From JAFGHJ01 sp964523975 (GTDB lineage Bacteria; Hydrothermota; UBA3072), in assembly GCA_964523975.1 (NCBI GenBank), contig CAZGBM010000063.1, positions 1 to 12,027 of the forward strand: DNA of 12,027 nucleotides. The letters are read 5' to 3'. A program made the translations under genes and the position numbers. The notes under the pieces were generated by a model, which saw only the letters and a program-made list of their open reading frames with translations, had not been told where the DNA came from and searched no databases. Below, one piece after another: positions 6,931 to 12,027 of the stretch; the first letter of the stretch is position 1; every line of letters starts with the position of its first letter.

Positions 6931-9900
6931 TTTTGTTTGGGCAGGGTGAAATAGAAAGTGGTTCCCTTGCCGATTTCCGATTCAACCCATATCCTCCCTT
7001 TGTATAAATCTATTATCTTTTTTACTATAGTAAGACCAATGCCTGTGCTTTTCTCCGATGGTACCGAGTCTAAAGTCTGGAATATTTTGAATATTTTCTC
7101 GAAGTGCTTTTCTTCTATTCCAGGTCCGTTATCGGATACGCTGAATTTCCATTTGCTTTTTTCTTCCGTGCAGCCTATCTTGATGATTCCTTTGGGTTTG
7201 TCTATGTACTTTATTGCATTGCTTAACAGATTTTGAAAGAGCTGGGTTAAACGTATTCTATCTGCTTTATATTTTGGTAGTTTATTCTCTACCTTAATTT
7301 TTATATTGTCAGGAGGGGATAACAAATCAATTACATCTTTTAGTAACTTATTTAAATCAACTTTTTCCGGTTTTTCTTCGGTTCTTCCCACTCTTGAGTA
7401 TTCTAATATACCTTGAATCATATTGTTCATCTTCACGCTTCTTTCTATAAGCATCGTGAGATTTTCTTTGCCTTCTTTATCAAGCACGTTAGAGTAATCT
7501 TCAAATATCCAATTTGATAATTCATTTATACCTCTAAGAGGTGCTTTTAAATCATGGGATACTATATATGCGAAGTCCTCCAATTCCTTGTTGGATTTAT
7601 TTAATTCGTTTGCCTTCGCGGCTATTTGCTTATTTGCATTTTCTAAATCTTGTGTTCTCTCTGCAACTTTGATTTCAAGTTCACGTCCGTATGCTACGAT
7701 ATTCTTTACTCGAATGAGGTGAATTGCATAAACGGCTAAGATTGTCAAAACCATTATAAAAAACCTGAACCACAGGGTTTTCCAGAAAGGAGGGGTGATA
7801 ATAATTTTAAGCGAAGCTCCTTTTTCATTCCATATACCATCGTTATTGGAACCTCTTACCCTGAGTATATATGTTCCCGGGTCTAAATTTGTGTAGGTTA
7901 CCTCTCTTTTGTTTCCGATATAATTCCATTCTTTATCAAATCCTTCCATTTTATAAGCATAGCTGTTCTTATCGGGTTGGGTATAATGCAAAGCGGCAAA
8001 CTCTATTGTAAGTACATTGTTCTTATGTGAGAGAGTAATTTCTGATGTATGGTTTATCGATTTTGGAATTATTACATCCCCGTTTATTTTTTCGCCAATT
8101 TCAACTGATTTATTAAATAATTTTATATTGGTAATAACTACATTAGGAAGTAAGGAGTCTGCTTTTATGCTATCAGGGTAAAAGGCATTAAAACCGTTTT
8201 GACCTCCAAAATATATTCTTCCATTTTGATCTTTAAAATAAGCATTGTGCCAGAATTCATTGCTTTGTAAGCCGTCACTTTCATCATAATTGGTAAATGA
8301 ACCTTCTGAGATATTAAATTTCGAAATACCATTTGTGGTGCTAAGCCATAAGTTACTATTATCATCTTCAACAATACCTGTAATACCTTCACTTGGTAAT
8401 CCGTCATTCATGTGGTAGGAATAAAATTCCAATTCGCTATCCTTACCTATGTTACTAAAATTGTTATCTTTTTTTATGACTTTGTTTAAACCACCGGCTG
8501 TACCAATCCACATTGTTCCTGACTTATCCTGACAAAAAACATTAATAGTGCTATTGCTTAAGCTACTTTTATTTCCTTCTTCATAATTATAATTAATAAA
8601 TTCAGGATTTAATTTGTTTTTTTCTTTTGCTGACAAAATACTTAATCCCTCACCGTGTCCCCCTATCCAGATGTTTCCGTAATTATCTTCTGAAATTGCC
8701 CAAATAATATTGTCACATAAACTTAACGGATTGTCCGGATTATTTTGGAAATATGTAAACTTGTTAGTTTTATCACTATACCTCCAAAGACCTCTGCCCC
8801 ATGTACCGCCCCAGATTGTTTCCTCGCTATCTTCATAAATAGAAAAGGTCCAGGGGGCAGTTTTGAATCTTTTTATAGTAGGTATTTCATTTGTTCCAAA
8901 TTCTTCAGGAATAATCTTTGAAATCGGAGTGTTAGAGCTTCCCAGCCAAACCTCTCCATTTTTTCTTTGTACCAGGCAAAGAACACTATTGCCGGCGATT
9001 GTGTTATTATCTTTGGGATCATGTTTATAATGTATAACTTGTGGTTCTTTATTATCCCGGAAAATGAACCTGTTTACTCCCCCGTTCAAATCAACACCAA
9101 TCCATAATTCATCAGGTTTCCTGCTGTGTATTGAGGATATAACATTCCCGCTCAGTGTATTTTTCTTTCCGAGTATAGATTTAAAGTGGTGGAATTGTTT
9201 TCTATGTAGATTATATTTACATAAACCCTGGCTAAAAGTACCGATCCATAATATACCCGAACGGTCAATGAAGAGAGAATAAGTAGTATTATCGCTTATT
9301 GAGTTTAAATCGATTTGGTTATTTGTAAAATTGATTAGGCGGTTTTCCTTTTTATCATATTGGAATAGACCTTTTGATTCAGTGGTTATCCAGATTTGAT
9401 TTTTATTATCAATTAGTACATGATTTCTATTATTGGGAGTTACATTTATTTTACCTAATGCAGCTCTTTTGTAGCTTTTAGTTTTATCATCATAAACGAG
9501 TTTTATTATCCCGTTTTCAGTTGTTCCCAACCAAAGATTTCCGTCCTGATCTTCACTAATTGAGATTTTAGGACATGTACTAAGTACTGTATTGGTTTTA
9601 CGGAATTTGTTACTTTCTCTGTCAAAATAATATAAGTAATCTGCAAATAATAATAATTTCCCATTTCTATCTTCGTATGCTCTTGAGAAAGGAGTGGTGT
9701 TCGATGGAAAATAAAACCGTTTGAAACTGATAGTCTTTTTATCTCCTACTTTTTTTTCAACAACTAAATTAAGGGCATTACTTGTGCAAATCCAGATATC
9801 ACCGGATCTGTCCTGCATAACATGATGCACTTCATTACTGCTAATGCTTGTTGGATCATCCGGATTATGCACATATCTTATGAATTTTTCGGTTTCGGGA

Positions 9901-10292
9901 TTAAATCTATTAAGACCGGCATTTCCATTGTTAACCACCCAGATATATCCTTCATTATCTTCGTATAAATAAATTGCTCCATTATAGCTTAAACTGGTGC
10001 TGTCATCATTGATTTTTTTGTATACCTTAAAATTATAACCATCGTATTTATTAAGGCCATCATATGTAGCAAACCACATAAATCCTTTTTTATCCTGGAT
10101 TATATAATTTACGGTTGATTGGGATAAACCATTTTTGATTGTAATTCTTTCAAAAGTTGCAGAGGTCGTTTGCGAATAAATGGTTACGTTTAAAAAAAAT
10201 AAAGAATAAACCGCAACAACGAAAATTATCTTAATTAAATGATTGATTTCTTTGATATTATTGTTTATTCTTTTCGTTAAATAATTCGGCAT
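6927..10292 (-). CDS. Two-propeller periplasmic sensor histidine kinase (kinase B)
   Basis: 1121 residues. A positively charged N-terminus and hydrophobic stretch (about 19-38, then YSQ) act as signal peptide or anchor. About 14 Reg_prop blades follow (45-720), several of them degenerate (for example blade 4, GKLLLFADYLYYFD). Then come a Y_Y_Y domain (about 771-834), a membrane helix (about 840-860), and a polar helix containing ENANKQIAAKANELNKSNKE that looks like coiled coil. The kinase has H913 in SHDLKAPLRGI, N-box NLLSNAIKY, DNGPGI and TGIGLTIV. The predicted topology is periplasmic sensor, cytoplasmic kinase. The C-terminal half is nearly identical to C, but the propeller part is clearly diverged, so B and C probably sense different ligands. 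It starts 12 nt after gene A, with AAAGAGAA six bases before the ATG. Its last residue is an extra K compared with A and C, created by the overlap with C. Confidence 0.93.
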   Translation of the reverse strand: MPNYLTKRINNNIKEINHLIKIIFVVAVYSLFFLNVTIYSQTTSATFERITIKNGLSQSTVNYIIQDKKGFMWFATYDGLNKYDGYNFKVYKKINDDSTSLSYNGAIYLYEDNEGYIWVVNNGNAGLNRFNPETEKFIRYVHNPDDPTSISSNEVHHVMQDRSGDIWICTSNALNLVVEKKVGDKKTISFKRFYFPSNTTPFSRAYEDRNGKLLLFADYLYYFDRESNKFRKTNTVLSTCPKISISEDQDGNLWLGTTENGIIKLVYDDKTKSYKRAALGKINVTPNNRNHVLIDNKNQIWITTESKGLFQYDKKENRLINFTNNQIDLNSISDNTTYSLFIDRSGILWIGTFSQGLCKYNLHRKQFHHFKSILGKKNTLSGNVISSIHSRKPDELWIGVDLNGGVNRFIFRDNKEPQVIHYKHDPKDNNTIAGNSVLCLVQRKNGEVWLGSSNTPISKIIPEEFGTNEIPTIKRFKTAPWTFSIYEDSEETIWGGTWGRGLWRYSDKTNKFTYFQNNPDNPLSLCDNIIWAISEDNYGNIWIGGHGEGLSILSAKEKNKLNPEFINYNYEEGNKSSLSNSTINVFCQDKSGTMWIGTAGGLNKVIKKDNNFSNIGKDSELEFYSYHMNDGLPSEGITGIVEDDNSNLWLSTTNGISKFNISEGSFTNYDESDGLQSNEFWHNAYFKDQNGRIYFGGQNGFNAFYPDSIKADSLLPNVVITNIKLFNKSVEIGEKINGDVIIPKSINHTSEITLSHKNNVLTIEFAALHYTQPDKNSYAYKMEGFDKEWNYIGNKREVTYTNLDPGTYILRVRGSNNDGIWNEKGASLKIIITPPFWKTLWFRFFIMVLTILAVYAIHLIRVKNIVAYGRELEIKVAERTQDLENANKQIAAKANELNKSNKELEDFAYIVSHDLKAPLRGINELSNWIFEDYSNVLDKEGKENLTMLIERSVKMNNMIQGILEYSRVGRTEEKPEKVDLNKLLKDVIDLLSPPDNIKIKVENKLPKYKADRIRLTQLFQNLLSNAIKYIDKPKGIIKIGCTEEKSKWKFSVSDNGPGIEEKHFEKIFKIFQTLDSVPSEKSTGIGLTIVKKIIDLYKGRIWVESEIGKGTTFYFTLPKQK
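7256..7358. repeat. 103-base identical block shared by kinases B and C (copy in B)
   Basis: Identical at every base to 4035-4137. The flanking kinase sequence is also similar but has scattered differences. The abrupt perfect block suggests recent duplication or gene conversion between the two paralogs, and it is a ready substrate for homologous recombination. Confidence 0.85.
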
Positions 10293-10298
10293 TTTAAA

Positions 10299-10306
10299 TT
10301 CTCTTT
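10299..10306 (-). promoter_or_regulatory. Ribosome binding site of kinase B
   Basis: AAAGAGAA on the minus strand lies six bases before the ATG at 10292 and overlaps the stop codon of gene A. It is weaker than the AAAGGAGG before the receiver gene but well placed. Confidence 0.5.
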
Positions 10307-11402
10307 ATTGTTTTGGAAGCGTAAAATAGAATATGGTGCCCTTGCCTAATTCACTTTCGAGCCAAATCTTGCCTTCATATAAGTCTATTATTTTCTTAAC
10401 TATGGTGAGGCCTATACCTGTACTTTTACCCGTAGGATCCGGTTGTAAAGTCTGAAATATTTTAAATATTTTTTCGAAATATTGTTCTTCTATACCGGGA
10501 CCATTATCGGATATACTAAATTCCCATTCTCCTGCTTTTGACGCGCATCCTACTTTTATAATACCCTGGGGTTTGTCTAAGTGTTTTATTGGGTTACTTA
10601 GAAGATTTTCAAAAAGTTGGGTCAAGCGGGTACTGTCTGCAGTATATTCAGGTAGTTTATTCTCTACCGTAATTTTTATATTGTTAGGAGGGGATAACAA
10701 ATCAATTACATCTTTCAGTAACTTATTTAAATCAACTTTTTCTACTTTTTCTTCGGTTCTTCCCACTCTTGAGTATTCTAATATACCCTGAATCATATCA
10801 TTCATCGGGGTTTCAATAGAAAACAAACCTTCAGGGGTACCTATTAGAAATTTATTGTTAGTATATTTAAGCATCTCGTTTTCAATAAAAGTGTATGGCA
10901 AGTTGTCGCTCTCTTTAATTATAAAATCGACGGATTTGTTCTCATGGTCTAAAATTATTAGATCGTGTACAGTCGTTACGTAGAATTTTCCGTCGTCCAT
11001 TTCCAGCATATCGTGTACATATCGATCATGAAGATGAACATAAGGTGTGAATTTATCAAGCTCGCGGTTGTAAATATTAAGTCCATAATGTGTTCCGACC
11101 CATAGATTTCTTTTTTTGTCTTCATATATAAAAGTGACTAAATTGTTGGTGAGGCTTTTTTTGTCTTTAGGATTATTTTTGTATACGGTAAAATTATAGC
11201 CGTCGTATTTATTTATTCCGTTATTTTCTGTCACAAACCACATATAGCCATAACTGTCTTTGTATATTTGTTTCACCCAGTTGTGCGATAGTCCGTCCTG
11301 CGCTGTTAAATGCCTGAATTCAATCTGTGGTCGCCGAGCATGTATGCTGGCGTATTGGAATAATATAATTACAAATAATAACCTTTTAAACATATTTAGC
11401 AT
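10305..11402 (-). CDS. Chimeric, internally deleted propeller/kinase protein (gene A)
   Basis: 365 residues in an open frame with a normal start and stop. Residues 1-22 are a signal peptide (IHA before RRPQ). Residues about 29-199 hold four Reg_prop blades most like the N-terminus of kinase C. At residue 200 (10803-10805) the protein jumps directly into the kinase domain at MNDMIQGILEYSRV, and the remaining 166 residues align without gaps to the ends of B and C. The missing part is about 700 residues: blades 5-14, Y_Y_Y, the membrane helix, and the H-box with its phosphoaccepting histidine. The ATP-binding motifs remain (DNGPGI, TGIGLTIV), though the N-box reads NPIKHL with P271 in place of alanine. 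The kinase part shares more residues with B than with C. A good ribosome site (AAGGAAA, seven bases upstream) suggests it is translated. It cannot be a normal sensor kinase. It may be a decaying remnant, a secreted ligand-binding or decoy protein, or an assembly artefact. Confidence 0.8.
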   Translation of the reverse strand: MLNMFKRLLFVIILFQYASIHARRPQIEFRHLTAQDGLSHNWVKQIYKDSYGYMWFVTENNGINKYDGYNFTVYKNNPKDKKSLTNNLVTFIYEDKKRNLWVGTHYGLNIYNRELDKFTPYVHLHDRYVHDMLEMDDGKFYVTTVHDLIILDHENKSVDFIIKESDNLPYTFIENEMLKYTNNKFLIGTPEGLFSIETPMNDMIQGILEYSRVGRTEEKVEKVDLNKLLKDVIDLLSPPNNIKITVENKLPEYTADSTRLTQLFENLLSNPIKHLDKPQGIIKVGCASKAGEWEFSISDNGPGIEEQYFEKIFKIFQTLQPDPTGKSTGIGLTIVKKIIDLYEGKIWLESELGKGTIFYFTLPKQ

Positions 11403-11409
11403 CTTTTTC

Positions 11410-11416
11410 TTTCCTT
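11410..11416 (-). promoter_or_regulatory. Ribosome binding site of gene A
   Basis: AAGGAAA on the minus strand lies seven bases before the ATG at 11402. It favours this ATG over the in-frame ATG three codons later (11393). Confidence 0.55.
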
Positions 11417-11451
11417 ATATTCATAAAAAAATCATTCCAAAATGTAAGTGA

Positions 11452-11462
11452 CTGATTATCAG
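11452..11462. promoter_or_regulatory. Small palindrome upstream of gene A
   Basis: CTGATTATCAG is a perfect 5-bp inverted repeat around one central base, 50 bases before the start of gene A. On the minus strand it contains TGATAAT, which resembles a -10 element, but no good -35 lies at the right distance. It could be an operator overlapping the operon promoter; a palindrome this short can also arise by chance. Confidence 0.2.
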
Positions 11463-11517
11463 AACTTTAACTTTTAAAAATAAGGAAATCTGCGAATATT
11501 AGTAAAAATTATTTTAC

Positions 11518-11556
11518 AAAATTCCCTTTTTATTGTTTTGGTAGGGTAAAATTAAT
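11518..11556 (-). pseudogene. Remnant 3' tail of a further propeller-kinase gene
   Basis: On the minus strand 11530-11556 encodes I-N-F-T-L-P-K-Q followed by TAA, almost the exact C-terminus of A, B and C (FYFTLPKQ). The bases after the stop (TAAAAAGGGAATTT) also match the Shine-Dalgarno-bearing spacers that follow the stops of A and C. Going further into the would-be gene, the similarity ends at an in-frame stop (11557-11559). This looks like the scar of a deleted fourth kinase gene immediately upstream of gene A, in the same orientation and operon order. Confidence 0.65.
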
Positions 11557-11624
11557 TTAGGGTGACCGGTTTATCAACAGGTGGATTTCGTGTTTGTCTG
11601 TACTCCAGAGCTGCTAAAATGTAA

Positions 11625-11655
11625 AAATCAAATATCGAAATGGAAAATGACAAAT
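11625..11655 (-). repeat. Dispersed AT-rich repeat, inverted shorter copy
   Basis: On the minus strand two 12-base blocks, ATTTGTCATTTT and GATATTTGATTT, match the copy at 71-108. The segment between them is seven bases shorter and diverged. It belongs to the same family as 71-108 and 11893-11930 but in the opposite orientation. Confidence 0.5.
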
Positions 11656-11678
11656 CAAAGTTCAAAAAAAAATTAGCC

Positions 11679-11701
11679 ACAGAGACACAGAGAACACAGA
11701 G
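11679..11701 (+). repeat. CACAGAG-type dispersed repeat, copy at the operon 5' side
   Basis: A regular run of ACAGAGAC/ACAGAGAA/CACAGAG units, 21 of 23 bases identical to the inverted copy at 1350-1372. It is the same kind of CCACAGAGACACAGAG element often seen in intergenic regions of environmental genomes. Translations of it give the familiar spurious LCVLCVSV peptide. Confidence 0.65.
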
Positions 11702-11892
11702 CCTCACCACACCCAGTTTTTTCTTTTCTGTTTTAAACATCCAACCGCCTAACGACCCATTGAACTAATTAAAAAAGAAACAACAAATTACCATAATAAC
11801 ACAAATGCTTTTTTTGTTATTGTTAGAGTGTGGGTGTGTTGGTGGGTTGAAAAAACAGGTCAACGAACTAACCGAACAACGGATCAACTTTG

Positions 11893-11930
11893 TTAGTCAT
11901 TTTGCTTTTTAATTTTTGATATTTGATTTA
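11893..11930 (+). repeat. Dispersed AT-rich repeat, copy 2
   Basis: 35 of 38 bases are identical to 71-108 in the same orientation, nearly 12 kb away. This copy ends 10 bases before the -35 element proposed for the tRNA gene, so both direct copies sit just upstream of, or within, candidate promoters. Confidence 0.6.
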
Positions 11931-11940
11931 TTGTAGGGGC

Positions 11941-11968
11941 TTGACAAAGAAAGGTATTATATTATATT
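11941..11968 (+). promoter_or_regulatory. Candidate promoter of the tRNA-Ala gene
   Basis: A perfect TTGACA (11941-11946) is followed after 16 bases by TATATT (11963-11968). The expected start, about six or seven bases downstream, falls at or next to the first base of the mature tRNA (11975). The presence of a tRNA gene directly downstream makes this the best-supported promoter in the window. Confidence 0.6.
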
Positions 11969-11974
11969 AACGGA

Positions 11975-12027
11975 CGGGCAGTAGCTCAATTGGGAGAGCG
12001 CCTCCCTCGCACGGAGGAGGTCGGCGG
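11975..12027 (+). tRNA. tRNA-Ala (anticodon CGC), 5' part only
   Basis: The visible parts are: acceptor strand CGGGCAG (11975-11981); T8-A9; D arm GCTC/GAGC with loop AATTGGGA; a 5-bp anticodon stem CCTCC/GGAGG; loop CTCGCAC with anticodon CGC (12007-12009); variable loop AGGTC; and the start of the T stem, GGCGG. CGC reads the alanine codon GCG. G3 is present, as required for the alanine G3-U70 identity pair, but position 70 lies beyond the window. The T loop, the 3' acceptor strand and any encoded CCA are cut off by the window edge. Confidence 0.85.

Larger units (their letters stand above)
11403..11974. other. Long repeat-bearing spacer upstream of the operon
   Basis: 572 bases with no credible complete gene. 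From the operon side it holds the gene A leader, with a small palindrome at 11452-11462, and a remnant kinase tail (11518-11556). Further out are an inverted AT-rich repeat (11625-11655), a CACAGAG-type repeat (11679-11701), a G/T-rich stretch (about 11826-11850), the direct AT-rich repeat (11893-11930), and the tRNA promoter. The operon promoter should lie here or in the leader, but no convincing -35/-10 pair was found on the minus strand. Confidence 0.7.

Noticed and set aside
3709..10292. Calling B and C full hybrid two-component system (HTCS) proteins
   Set aside because: The sequences end at the ATPase domain with a stop codon; no receiver or AraC-type helix-turn-helix domain follows in any frame.
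11460..11530. Operon promoter upstream of gene A (minus-strand TAATAT and GATAAT elements)
   Set aside because: No -35 match at a suitable distance and no good TAnnTTTG-type element; in such AT-rich sequence these -10 matches are expected by chance.
11552..11740. 62-residue minus-strand ORF with an LCVLCVSV stretch
   Set aside because: It is a translation of the CACAGAG-type and AT-rich repeats, its frame differs from the kinase-tail remnant, and it has no ribosome site.
11403..12027. Genomic-island attachment site at the tRNA gene
   Set aside because: The tRNA 3' end, the usual integration site, is outside the window, and no integrase or tRNA-fragment repeat was seen.
1..12027. CRISPR array, insertion sequence or transposase
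   Set aside because: No regularly spaced repeat/spacer pattern and no transposase-like ORF were found. The repeated segments are either paralogous kinase sequence or short intergenic repeats.

Overview
This is an AT-rich bacterial window (roughly one third G+C by eye). It carries one large two-component signalling operon on the minus strand, an unrelated radical SAM gene facing it, and the first part of a tRNA gene at the right edge. Several genes have clear Shine-Dalgarno motifs, and TTGACA/TATATT-type promoters can be proposed. Together with Reg_prop/Y_Y_Y propeller kinases and AT-rich dispersed intergenic repeats, this suggests the Bacteroidota/Chlorobiota group, perhaps an Ignavibacteria-like lineage. 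That placement is an inference; no marker gene in the window fixes it.

Layout: 1-175 is an AT-rich leader with a candidate promoter. 176-1090 (+) is a PflX-like (COG1313) radical SAM protein. 1091-1414 is a convergent intergenic region with degenerate repeats and an imperfect inverted repeat. 11402 down to 1415 (-) is a tightly packed five-gene operon. In transcription order it holds: (A) a short chimeric propeller/kinase protein, 365 aa; (B) a full-length periplasmic-propeller histidine kinase, 1121 aa; (C) its 1073-aa paralog; (D) a 136-aa stand-alone Rcp1-like receiver; (E) a 622-aa cytoplasmic REC-PAS-kinase-REC hybrid. The junctions are 12 nt, a 4-nt ATGA overlap, 15 nt and a 1-nt TAATG overlap, which suggests co-transcription and translational coupling. 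11403-11974 is a long repeat-bearing spacer that includes the tail of a deleted fourth kinase gene. 11975-12027 is a partial tRNA-Ala(CGC).

How the parts may work together (inference): B and C each have about 14 propeller blades (two seven-bladed propellers) outside the cytoplasmic membrane. A Y_Y_Y domain and one membrane helix connect these to a cytoplasmic kinase of the type often paired with Rcp1-like receivers. D and the receivers of E are plausible phosphoryl acceptors. Unlike classical Bacteroides hybrid systems, none of the five proteins has a DNA-binding domain, so the output lies elsewhere or is protein-protein.

The main point of interest is the evolution of the array. The kinase ends of A, B and C are nearly identical (103 identical bases between B and C), while the sensor ends have diverged. 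C lacks exactly 21 residues (three heptads) of B's signalling helix. A is an in-frame chimera that has lost about 700 residues, including the phosphoaccepting histidine and the membrane helix. A leftover kinase tail of eight codons plus stop lies upstream of A.
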